Shown: positions 44,801 through 55,038 of the stretch, one piece after another | How the letters are laid out: each line of letters begins with the position of its first letter | Numbering within the stretch: the first letter of the stretch is position 1 | Assembly (NCBI RefSeq): GCF_003369915.1 | Contig: NC_046677.1 | Span: 6,510,001-6,574,000, forward strand | From: Drosophila miranda | Lineage: Eukaryota; Arthropoda; Insecta; Diptera; Drosophilidae | Reading direction: 5' to 3' | DNA: 64,000 nt | Notes under the pieces: model-generated | The model's input: only the letters and a program-made list of their open reading frames with translations | Told to the model about the DNA's origin: nothing | Databases searched by the model: none | Position numbers and translations under genes: made by a program

Positions 44801-47800
44801 GTGGCCTGTGCTTGGACGATTACAAGAGGACCAAGAGGGCCACCTACATACGTTCGAACGAGCATGCATATTAAAGGATAACACAATGGAATATTAAGTG
44901 CTCCCCCATGGCAGAGAAAAAGAAAATTCTTCTACGCAAAGTCGTGTTTATGCCATGGGAATATTTGGCAGACTGGAAGCTCTGTGAATCTTGACAAATT
45001 TTCGACAAAGTACCGAGAATTCGTTTCCACTTTAAGCGATTCCCTTTTGCATTTTCCATTTTCTATTTCCTATTTCCTTGCGACCGCTCACCCAGAAGCC
45101 CGACTTAAGTGCATTTCGTGTAGTGCTGTGTGCCTTTCCATGCTGTGCTCTAAAACCCTAGTAGGAAAACAAATTGTACTTGTTCCTTCACAAATTTGCC
45201 CAGATTTCGTATACGCAACGTTGCACATTTCGATGAGGAGCCAAGTGGGGGTGGGGTGCCCCTCAGCTGGCAATCTGCTAACAAAACACAAAAGTTTATT
45301 GATTTGTTGCTTAAACTTGATCTTGTTCACTATTTTTATTCCATGGCATTCTCTCGATTTTTGTCGGAGTAGATTTGATTTGGTCTGAGACAGAGACAGA
45401 GACAGCAGAGGCAGCGCCGAAAGCCACTCGGCCAAAAATTGCTTTGGCAGGATAGAGCAAAATGTATTTGCGGTTGCGTTGGACAACTGCAACGGCACGG
45501 AGGACACATCTGGGATGCTCGTGGCTGGTGGCTGCTGATGTTTATCCACAAAGCTTATCCGTTGTCATTTCTCTATATATATATTTTGATTTAATTTTCA
45601 ATGTGCTACTCAAAATGCATTTCCTCTTCGGCTGGCATGCAATTGGCCGAATGTCAAATGGGTTGGGGCACAATCGCATTAGCTGACAGTTGACAGACAA
45701 TTCCGAATCCTGCTTCTATGAGTGTCGGTCTGTGTTTTGCGTTAATTTAGTGTTGACGCTTATGGGAAATGACCTTTTAACAGCTGCTTGAACCCAGCTC
45801 TTTCTGATTGATGTTTCCATCAACCCGTCTGTGCAATTCAGTGCAATTTGCAGAACGGGGTCTGTCCAGTGTTTCGCTGACCGGGAGGCCGCAAGTCAAA
45901 AGTCAAAGGTCGGACGCTCTATTGTTTCCCCGCTGGCATTTAGCAGCATCCAGATTGGTGTTTGGATGATGGCCAGCTCCACAGATGCACATGCATAGAT
46001 AGCCCGCATGTCCACAGCTCGTGGCCAGTGGCCACGACGAGATAAAACGAATTCAATATGAGTGCATTTCGGGGAAGTATCGGTTCAGGGAACTAGTTCT
46101 AGCTGGGGATTATAATTTCAATAGTAAATGCCTACAAGTCCGTACAAATGAAAACGTTTAATTCCAAGCTGAAAATGTACTCCATTTTTAGATATTTTTT
46201 GTGGTCCAATTCAGTAAAAAGCTCCTAAGCAAGTCCTAAAAACCATTTGGACGTTCCAGTTCATCAGGAGAACCACTTTTGGCATTTCTGCCTCTGATGC
46301 TTGGGGGCTCCGAGGGTGGAGAGGGGTGGTATATGTATATGCACAAAAGGTGTAGGGCCCCGTGCCTAGGCGTAATGCCAGCGACAGTGCGTGTGCGTTT
46401 ATATCTACTGATGATGAGGGGGCCTTGGTCCTTTGCAGCTTCGCATCTGTGTAATTGGGCGTGTAATTGTGTTTGCCTTTTCACATTTAGCCAGCCAGCC
46501 CCAAAAGGTCACTTTGGGTGAGGACACACGTGGCGATGCTGCATTGCTCAAAAGTTTCGCCCAATGGCCCAGAACGAAGTGCAAAACTGTTTGTTTAATT
46601 GAGTTTGAGCCGCCAACGTGCCGTAAATTATGAGCAACTTTGACGTGGCAGCTTTGACGGCCCGACAATGAGCCAGAGTCCACAGTAACCGAATGTCCTT
46701 GGCGGCCTCACGGCCGACACAGGAGCCCCGCCTCCCGTTCGAGTGATTGACAAGGGCTTATTTATTTTCAAGTATGCGTGGCGCGTCTGGTGCCTGAGAC
46801 TGAGGCGTGGGTGGCCGCACAGCTGTCCACCAGAGGTCCCACTGTAGGTGTGCGATCGGAGGGGAGGCCAATGCGTGACTGTTGGAGGTGCGGCTCAGCC
46901 CTAACTATTGTTTGCCCCTTCATTGAATATCTATGAAATTTCCCACAATAATATCTACAATTTGTTTATTTCAAAGTTTAAAGAGTTTTGGCGCTTAAGA
47001 GAATTGCAAATTGAAATTTGAGTAAAAATAATTTAATTTTAAATGGAGAGTAGAGAATACTGCCCGACCAACATTTAAATACCACAATACTTTAAAGAAA
47101 ATTAAAATGTCTTTCATTGCAATGCACTTACTGCTCTGTACGGTGTCGCCTGTTTCACTCTGAATGTTTGCTGGGGCCGCAGGGGACTTCTGCCGACTCC
47201 CCCAAAGTCTGCCACACTTTTTTCGTACAGTTCTGTCAATGGCATTTGGCCATTGACTCATGCGAGCCATTTATAGCTGGGCAAGTACTTGAAAGTCACC
47301 GCTTTCTTTGATAAAATTCTCTACGAACTCACAAAAAGAGAAACGAACAGCTATGACTCTATAAGTTTGCCGAAAAACACAAAACGACCATTACCTTTAT
47401 GACAATTTGGGCTAGACAAATTTTTAATGAGTTCCGTGCCCGTTATCGGGAAAGTGATGTGTCTCTGAGACCGGGATTATTGTCAAATTAGGATGGTTAT
47501 ATTCAAATAAATCATCGATTTGCTGCTTAAGCAGTTAAGGTGTGCAATAAATCTGTGAACATTCGATTAGAGATGGGAAATTTGTTGTGCCTTTCCATTT
47601 GATTTCATTGTAATAAAGTCGGAACTAAATGTTTAATTTTGTTTACGAGGCTCGGCGAGACCCCAGTACGACTCGTTTCTGATTCAAAGCCAAGTTCTGA
47701 GTGTTCCATTGTTAAGATATAAATCACGCAGAAACTTGAGGCAACTGCCATCCCTAGTTTGATGTTTGCACTGGCATTGGCTGCGGTTTCATATGGCGGC

Positions 47801-47952
47801 TTCCTTCTCGACTCCGATACGAAACGGTGTGATAAGGGGTAAAAAAAAAGAGAACAACTTCGGACCAAGCCAATTGGCCTGTTATCACCTGGGCTGACTG
47901 GTGCCCAAACAGCTGTGATTTAGTCATAGCCGAATCGTGGCCGTGTTCACCC

Positions 47953-48002
47953 ATCGCTCCGTCGCTCCGTCGCTCCGTCGCCTCGTCGCCTTGTCGCGTC
48001 GC
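47953..48002. repeat. TCGCTCCG tandem repeat just upstream of Tehao
   Basis: Three exact 8-bp units TCGCTCCG (47954-47977) followed by degenerate copies (TCGCCTCG, TCGCCTTG), ending 74 bp before the Tehao ATG. It likely lies in the promoter or leader. Confidence 0.75.
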
Positions 48003-48075
48003 ATAACAAGAATAATACACCGCAATAATTATCTATAATAAATGCCAATAAACAGTGGTGCAAAGTGCTCAAGAC

Positions 48076-51012
48076 ATGTTCGGCAATGTGATGGTCGTGT
48101 GGCTCTTCTGGGCCGTTTCGGTGAGAGTGACTGTTGGCCAAATCATACCGCTGCCGACGTTCTGCCAGCAGGTGGACCCGCCCTGTAGCTGTGCGGCGGA
48201 GGCGAATGTGGTGCGCTTCCACTGCCCCGACGAGTACGCCCTGCTGCTGGAGATGTCCGAGCTGGGGCCCTCCATCTACGTCAGCTACTACGCCGTCGAC
48301 GGGCTGACCTGGCTGCCGCGCTTCAACATAACCGAGCTGGTCAAGATCGAGTTCGACGCGTACAACTTCTGGCCCGCGACCTTTGTCGACGACCTGCTCG
48401 ACGGCCTGGGAGTGGAGTCAGTGGAGACCATGCGCTTCCGGGACCGCACCTCGGAGACGGTGGTGACCAAAGACGTCTTCGACGTGACCGATCAGCATGA
48501 TAGCACAGCCCCTCCGGCGAACATCTCAACATGGTATTTCGGCTCAGTTCCCGGGCTGAAGAAGCTAAAGTTTGTCAGTGATGTCAAGCAGCTGCAGGAG
48601 TCAATATTCCAGGCCTTCGACAGTCTCACAGAACTGGAGCTCTCCGTGAATGTGCAGGTTTTGCCGGGCAAACTGCTCTCCTCGGTCACGGGCAGCCTGG
48701 AGAAGCTGATCATCGAGAGTCCCAGCGTGGTGCAGTTCGAGCAGCCTCTGATGCGAGAGCTCCAGCAGCTGCGGAACCTCAGTCTGCAGCTGACGGGTCC
48801 GCAACGGGATCGCAACGACGAGCTGCAGCCGCATCTCTTCAGCTCCATGAAGCAACTGGTGGAGGTGCGCTTGTCCCAGGCCACTGGGCATGTCAACAAG
48901 AGCATGTTCAAGGGCAGCGAAATGTTGCGCCTGATCAGAATCAACGGCAACGAGGACCTCGAAAGGCTGCCCGGCGGAATGTTCCGAGATCAGGGGAACC
49001 TGAAAACACTAGATCTATCCTGCAACGGGCTGAACAGGCTGTCCGAGCAGGTCTTCTACGGCCTGGGCAACCTAACCATTCTGGATCTATCCAAAAATAG
49101 ACTCACCAACTTATCAAGGTGTGTGCTCTACTCTGCTCTCTTGTTTTGCCTCATTTGTCGCCTGCGCGTGCTGTGCTATGCTGATTAAAAGATGGCCCTC
49201 TCGCCGATAGGGTTCAACTCAAGACAGAGCAATTAATCAAACAACAGGGTCTCGGCAGCGGCGCCCTATCGCTCGGGCTCCGGCTGGGGCTGCTGCTATC
49301 TCTTATCAGCTACGGCGGAGCGATAGCTCAACGAGTATTCCGTGTCTCCCAAGACAGTCAGAGGGTGTTATCAGAGTTCCATCGATGCTACGTTAAGTAT
49401 TTTATTTAAAAACTTTTTTCGGTACTTTAGAAAGTTGTGGCTGTAGAAAAATATTTAGATTGTACTTGTGGCTGCCATGAGTAGACATAGAGCTACGCAC
49501 ACGAATAGTATGTGTCATAAGTATAGGTCATAAATTCGATCACTCAAAGAGTTAGAAGCAGGAAACAGGAAAGCTATATATGCCTAGAGAGAGCAGCACG
49601 CACAGATCCAGGCAAAGTGTTTGGTAGATAGAAGTACTAATCCTTCCGTAATCTCCTCCACCCCCAGCACGATATTTACCCCACTCACTTCGCTGAATAT
49701 ATTAAGCTTGAACAAGAACTCCCTGACTGCCCTGGCGCCGACCGTGTTTCAAGAAGTGCGAAGCCTGAACTTCATCGACATGTCGAACACCCAGTTCTAC
49801 GGGGCCACTCTGATGATGAGCTACGAGGCCATAATCTGCACCAACGACGAGACGTGCCAGTACAAGTCGGAGGACTGGCAGTGCGACCAGCGCTGCATCT
49901 GCTGGGTGCAGAGGAACTCGTGCAAGCTGATCGTCGACTGCAGAGGAGCCAGCCTGGAGGAGCTGCCCGCGCTGCCCCACACAACGCTCGTCAGCACGGT
50001 GGTGAAGGTGGGAAACAACAGCCTGACCCAGCTGCCCGCGACGGTCAGCCAGCACACTGGCTATGCCAATGTCAGTGCCCTTCTGCTGGCCGACAATCTG
50101 ATTACCAGTCTGGGCTCGGGGGCGCAGCTTCCCGTCAACCTGAGCAGCTTGGATGTGCGCCGAAACCAAATAAGTGTGGTCAGCGAGGAGTTCATCACGT
50201 TTCTGCAGGAGGAGAACAATTCAATGACCATTTCGCTGTCGGGTAATCCCCTAATCTGCGACTGCGATGCCCTGCCGCTGCTGTTCTTTATCAGGACCAG
50301 TCCCCAGCGGGTGGACGACATTGCTGAGCTGCAGTGCAGTCGTCAGAACAAGGCTCTCCAGCAAATGGAGGCCTTCGACCTGTGCCCGTCGTATGTCCTG
50401 CTCATCAGCTGCATTGTGGGCGGCCTGGTGATTGTGGTCTGCCTGATCAGCGTGTTCTACCTTATGTTCCAGATGGAACTGAAGATCTGGCTGTACAACA
50501 ACAACCTGTGCCTGTGGTGGGTCTCTGAAGAGGAGCTGGACAAGGACAAGACCTACGACGCGTTCATTTCGTACTCGCACAAGGACGAGGAGCTGATCAG
50601 CAAACTCCTGCCCAAGCTTGAGTGTGGCCCGCATCCCTTCCGCATATGTCTGCACGATCGCGACTGGCTGGTGGGTGACTGCATTCCGGAGCAGATCGTG
50701 CGCACCGTCGACGACTCCAAGAGGGTGATCATCATCCTGTCGCAGCACTTCATCGACTCGGTGTGGGCCCGCATGGAGTTCCGCATTGCCTATCAGGCCA
50801 CACTGCAGGACAAGCGCAAGCGCATCATCATCATCCTCTACAGGGAACTGGAGAACATGAACGGCATTGACAGCGAGCTGAGGGCCTACCTGAAGCTCAA
50901 CACCTATCTCAAGTGGGGCGATCCACTCTTCTGGAGCAAACTTTGCTATGCCATGCCCCACAATCGCCGTGTGCTAAAGGGCCAAAAGAAGCATGCAGGC
51001 CCTCTCGTCTGA
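48076..51012 (+). CDS. Tehao: Toll-family receptor Tehao (Toll-5)
   Basis: Type I membrane receptor of the Toll family. Two exons, 48076-49118 and 49668-51012, with a 549-bp phase-2 intron, give 795 residues. The start is the ATG in MFGNVMVVWLFWAVSV; the in-frame GTG upstream is not used. Order: signal peptide (about 1-24); N-terminal Cys region (FCQQVDPPCSC); leucine-rich repeats, clearest at NLTILDLSKNRLTNL across the exon border; a Cys cluster (CTNDETCQ ... CDQRCICW); more LRRs; a C-flanking cap (NPLICDCDALP); a membrane helix at about 589-614 (VLLISCIVGGLVIVVCLISV); and a TIR domain from about 643 (TYDAFISYSHKDEEL, box 2 CLHDRDWLVGDCIPEQI, and a FWSKL box 3). Identity among Toll paralogs rests on length, TIR and band 34C-like neighbours. 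Ligand and pathway are known poorly even in D. melanogaster. Confidence 0.93.
49264..49376. promoter_or_regulatory. GATA-motif cluster in the Tehao intron
   Basis: Within about 110 bp the intron holds CTATCG, CTATCT, TTATCA (49303-49308), CGATAG (49321-49326) and a second TTATCA near 49368. Two fit the WGATAR consensus exactly on the minus strand. Fly fat-body and blood-cell genes are often GATA-driven, so an intronic enhancer is possible (inference). Confidence 0.3.
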
Positions 51013-51312
51013 GAATATATACGTATACTTAGTCGATATATGCGGATATATTGTACTCTGTGGCTGCTCTACTCGGGTCTTAATGGGCGTTTCTTCCTTC
51101 AGGTCGGCACCGACCGAAAAAGCTTTCAGTCCTTCGAAAGGACTGTTGATTGGGGCAAGCCCTGGAAAAGACCCTGAACTTGTGGCCAAAAATGCTAGAT
51201 TCTATGCGTATGGATCCACTGCTTACGGTTCGAATCAATTTCGGAGTCAATGTATTAGTTCTAGTTGATATTCATGAAGTTTTCACAGAAAATGTCTGGT
51301 GATAATATTAAG

Positions 51313-51318
51313 AATAAA
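51313..51318 (+). terminator. Poly(A) signal candidate for Tehao
   Basis: AATAAA about 300 bp after the stop codon; another lies near 51376. No earlier canonical signal was seen. Confidence 0.45.
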
Positions 51319-51435
51319 ACCATCTACTTTAAGCAAATATTAAATGAATAGTATAGTTCGTTTTGCAGGGTCGTGAATAAAGCCACTGCTATACAATTTC
51401 CAAAAATTTGTTTTGCATTTTTTTCTTCAGGAAAT

Positions 51436-51553
51436 AAAAAGGACAGCCCCACGAAGAAAGCCAAAAGAATTTGTAATTATTCTGTGAATTAATAATTCCT
51501 CTATAGGGGATTAAGACAGGCTTTCTGTAGGGCTTTCAGGGGTGTCCTTTTTG
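51436..51553. repeat. Imperfect palindrome downstream of Tehao
   Basis: AAAAAGGACAGCCCC (51436-51450) pairs with GGGGTGTCCTTTTT (ending near 51552), and GAAGAAAGCC pairs with GGCTTTCTG inside it. The arms total about 25-30 bp around an about 60-bp loop. No ORF or flanking duplication was identified. Confidence 0.45.
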
Positions 51554-51910
51554 TTTTGTTGCTAAGTTTTATGGCCCAAATAATTGTGTCACTTTGTGAA
51601 TACATTTTTAATTAAAATTGTGTCTTAGACGCTCTTTAGTAATATTTATGAAGGTCCTTTTTGAGTATGGAATGCAGGCAATTGTATACAAAAAATGTTG
51701 TAAATTAATTGCTGCTATTTTGCTGTGAAGTGAAATGAATAAAATAATTTTTTAATTATTTACTTTGCATGGATGAATGCATGTCCAAAGGCTGACTATC
51801 GCAATAGATTTAATATGCCTGTATTTATGTAATTATCCTCTGACACGGACCAAAATATTTGCCACTTGAATAATCAAAGAAAGTTTCTTTCCGTTCGATA
51901 AACTAGCTTA

Positions 51911-52255
51911 AATATTTATTCAGTCACACTCTTTAAAGAGCCCTCGCCAGCGTCAAACTCGAATTATCCACTTCAGTAATTGCGCTGGCCTCCATTGCTG
52001 AATCGAGAACTATGCCCAGGCAGAGGCGAGGCCTAGGCCCAGCCAAGCCAATTTTCAACCAGCTATAAGTGAAAATATATGTGGCACTTGGTCCTTTTGC
52101 CACACAGTTGCCTGGCCTTTGTCTGTCGCGCCCCGTCACCCTTTTGGGTTGAGCGGGGTCTGTCTTTGAAGATTCATTGCCTGCCGCTGGCCAACATTCT
52201 GTTCCGCTGTGGGAGACGCGTCCGAAAAGTCGAGTGTCATAAGGCAAGTGGAAAA
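51911..52255. repeat. Segmental duplication, copy A
   Basis: Noncoding unit starting ATATTTATTCAGTCAC and containing CGAACTCGAATTAT-like, CCAGCCAAGCCA, TTGCCTGGCCTTTGTCTGT, TTGAAGATTCATTGCCTGCC and CTGGCCAAC blocks. The same blocks recur in the same order at 53077-53690. It ends about 230 bp before eight-cysteine gene 2. Confidence 0.6.
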
Positions 52256-52486
52256 CTGGAGAATTATACTAAGAACCCAAAGAACTAAACTGAAATGAAA
52301 CACATTTAAAGTCACAGCACGAAACATACCATATATATCTCCATATTCCTTGCTTTTCCACCAGTAACAGTGCATTGTTTGTGGGGAACAAATTGAAATG
52401 TCCCGGTATTATCCATAGCCAATGAGGCGGGAACCATGTTAATGTTGATCAGAACTTGAACCCATCATTCCCCACTCAATCGCACG

Positions 52487-52819
52487 ATGAACATAAGGTT
52501 GGTTCTGCTGCAGGTGGCCTGCCTCGCGGTCCTGGTGTTTGGTCGTAAGAAACTAAGGTGCAAGGCGCCGCAAATAAAGTTTTGTAACGCGTGCCGAGAT
52601 GTCGCAGTAGTGTCAAGGTTTGCGTTCGATGATTGTGAGCCAGGTTACGAATTGGTCGATGGATACTGCGAGACTAATAAACGCTCCAACCTTTCCCGGC
52701 GCAAGCGATGTTTGCCCGACGAGGGGAAGTTGCCAAATGGAGGTTGTCGGAAGAAAAAGAGATCCTTGAAGAGCTGTGCGGAGGTCTCGGAGGACTTGGC
52801 AAAGCTACAAACAGTCTGA
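52487..52819 (+). CDS. Small secreted eight-cysteine protein 2, 110 aa
   Basis: Intronless paralog of the gene at 24786. It has a signal peptide (MNIRLVLLQVACLAVLVFG) and then eight cysteines at exactly the same spacing, C-x7-C-x2-C-x13-C-x10-C-x13-C-x11-C-x9-C. Shared motifs are FCNAC, CEPGYELVDGYC and GGCRKKKRSLKSC. Outside the cysteines, Gly-Tyr and the KKKRS patch, the two differ at most positions, so the scaffold is conserved while surface residues vary. The tail is acidic/neutral (AEVSEDLAKLQTV), in contrast to the Arg-rich tail of copy 1. An initiator-like CTCAATCGC lies about 20 bp before the ATG, as in copy 1, but the TATA box has decayed (GTTAATGT). It stands between two copies of a noncoding duplication. 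Function unknown. Confidence 0.8.
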   Translation: MNIRLVLLQVACLAVLVFGRKKLRCKAPQIKFCNACRDVAVVSRFAFDDCEPGYELVDGYCETNKRSNLSRRKRCLPDEGKLPNGGCRKKKRSLKSCAEVSEDLAKLQTV

Positions 52820-53076
52820 GGCCGAATCACTGTTCATTGCCGCAAAGTTCGTTAACTTTTCTTGTGTCCATAAGACACCAAGATCTAAACTTCAAACTTT
52901 AGAGAAAACATTGAGGCTTATAGTAACAGCATTCAGAAATCACATTTGATCATTGTTATTTACAAAATTAAAGGTAATTTGTGTTTTTTTAATTCTTTTA
53001 AAAACCTCAGACAAACTGACACATTCGAATTATCCGAAGACTCGGAAGAAAATATTATCACAGCCAAATGGCTTTG

Positions 53077-53690
53077 ATATTTATTCAGTCACTTGAAGGA
53101 ACTCTTAAAAAAAAACTCCACCGTCGAACTCGAATTATGCACTTCAGTGGATTAACGCTTTGCTTAGTCGTTAGCCAAAATCTTGGACCAGCCAAGCCAG
53201 CGATAAGTCAACGATAAGTAAACAAGCCAATTTTGGCGCGCCTAGGTGTTTTATGTCCCTAAAGAGCGGCACTAAATCTAAATCTGATTCTAAAAATATA
53301 TTGTACTGATTATTAATATTTTGGGTATAGATAATACTTATTTCAAGGAAACAAATTTCTTTGGAAAAATCTCGCCCACGAATGTTTTCCTTCATAGAAG
53401 ACTATGAATAAGATTAATTTCGTTGGGATTTCATGATTATTAAATATATAATGCGGTCCGAAAAGCTTCCTTCTCACTAATTTTATAATGCCATCCTAAA
53501 GGGTAAGGCAAAGGTTAAGAGAGGAAAACGCATTTAGTATTTTCACCACACAATTGCCTTCTGGTCCTTGCCTGTGCCGTCCCGTCACCTATTTAGGTCG
53601 GGTGTAAGTGGGGGTCATTGAAGATTCATGGCCTGCCCACTGGCCAACGCCTCGCTGTGAGTATTACAAGGAAAGTGGCCACCTGAATTA
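53077..53690. repeat. Segmental duplication, copy B
   Basis: Second copy of the unit at 51911-52255, in the same order and orientation, with extra AT-rich sequence inserted in its middle (about 53240-53520). It lies between eight-cysteine gene 2 and the 3' end of FReD gene 2. Confidence 0.6.
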
Positions 53691-53844
53691 TTAAAAACTT
53701 AAAGCCCGAGAAGTACTTCCAATTTCCAAAAAACTCAAAGGCAGACATTTTGTGACCATTTTTTGTCGGGTGAAAATTTTTCAATTTTATTGGATCTACA
53801 TTACTTGAGCCAAAGATAAGCATAACTAAATATATTATTATTCT

Positions 53845-54965
53845 TCAGGTCTGCGGACTCTTAGGTCTTATCATAATTTTCACAAAAGTCAGGGAGAGTT
53901 TGTAATCAAACTTATTCCAGAGGGCCCAAGAAATTCCATTTCTTCCATGGGCTATCCCATCTTTGGTATATTTACCGTTTAACGAACTAAGAAAGAAAGA
54001 ATTTAAATAAAAATGAGTTCACTCGTGTTTTCGAGTGGAGAATTGGAGAATTACCTGTGTCCGCAAGACGTAGGATCTTGAAACCACCACGGACCGTCAA
54101 AAGAATGAACGCACTTCTTAAAGCTGTCCCGATCAATAGTAGCGAACTTTCCATTCACGTGCCCCCTTAGGGAGTCCCCAGCATTTCCCGAATATTCACC
54201 TAGTGATTTAAGCATAAAACCCTCTTCTTCGCTTCCCACAACAAAATTGTCATATCTGGCATAGCGATAAGTGCCATTAACATCTCCGAGCTGTATATGC
54301 AATTCCTGAGGCTGAGCTACGGTCATCAAGTGCACCTTTTCCAGACCCAGGAAGAACTCTCCCCTGATATCTCCAAATCCGTCTTTGTAAGCCGTCCAGT
54401 TTCGTTTAAAGTCCACACTTCCGTCGAACCGCCTTTCAATGACCGTCCACCCAGACGAATCCGATACGCAGGGAACTTGGAACGGGTCTATTCCCCTGAC
54501 CTTTATCTGAAAAACGCCATTTGGGCTGCCATTGGGACACGTGTCGGGAATGTTCTCCGCTGTTTGGTAGATTTTCGATAGTTGATCGTTCTTTTCGGCC
54601 AGCACTCCAGAAACCAGTTCTATCTGCTCTCTGAGGCCCTTGATTTGGTTGTCTTTGTCCATGATTTGGTTGTCTTTGTCCTTGATTTTTTCGATATTGT
54701 TTTTTAGGAGCTGGCTCTGCAAATTGCTGATGGTGACCTCCAATGAGCTTATTTTGTCTCTCATTTCATTGTTGGCATCGGTTGCTTCTTTCAGCTGGGT
54801 GAAATAATCCAGGAAGGGCTTTAACACTGAGAAACAATATCCATTGCACTGATCCCCGAGGCTAACTTCTCGCGTGACATGTATTTCTTGGTCTCCACTG
54901 GCGAGGAAGGATTCTCCTTGAAACAAAAGCCCATAGACGATGACCAAGAAAGCCGAGCTTCTCAT
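53845..54965 (-). CDS. Fibrinogen-related secreted protein 2 (FReD)
   Basis: Paralog of FReD gene 1 with the same structure: exons 54055-54965 and 53845-53986, a 68-bp phase-2 intron, 350 residues. Signal peptide, CNGYC region and coiled coil are nearly identical to gene 1. The fibrinogen domain has the four cysteines (PDTC, VPC, KKC, TSC), SSGWTVIERRFDG, FFLGLEKVH and RYARYDNF. The calcium-site segment reads IDRDSFKKC, lacking the Asn-Asp and about four residues present in gene 1. It also has WWFQDPTSC with two extra residues before the last cysteine, and SSLNGKYT in exon 2. This copy may have lost calcium-dependent binding or changed ligand (inference). It is convergent with eight-cysteine gene 2, about 1 kb away. 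Confidence 0.92.
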
Positions 54966-55000
54966 GTTTCACTTGACTCTCGCACAGTCGATTCGAAAGA

Positions 55001-55038
55001 AAACTGAGGGAAATGGGTCCGATGCTCATGTAAAAATG
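55001..55038 (-). promoter_or_regulatory. Core promoter of FReD gene 2
   Basis: A TCAGTTT initiator (55001-55007, minus strand) is preserved as in FReD gene 1, but the TATA-like element has changed to CATTTTTA (55031-55038). The surrounding 70 bp are nearly identical to gene 1. Confidence 0.5.

Larger units (their letters stand above)
36424..47952. other. Long noncoding interval between FReD gene 1 and Tehao
   Basis: About 11.5 kb with no frame I can support. Long frames near 38162-38773 and 39644-39909 run through low-complexity sequence. Simple repeats: AAAGGC hexamers (38271-38311), CTG runs (41813-41857, 43642-43659), and TTGGGCTG repeats (41520-41540). On the minus strand 43540-43690 resembles a fly 5' leader (GACAGCAAACAGCGCGAAAAG); on the plus strand 44400-44450 is CAACAG-rich. 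Such features suggest regulatory DNA or untranslated exons rather than coding genes. Confidence 0.4.

Noticed and set aside
50251-50961. 236-codon minus-strand frame
   Set aside because: Antisense to the Tehao TIR and membrane region; His/Val/Glu-rich shadow.
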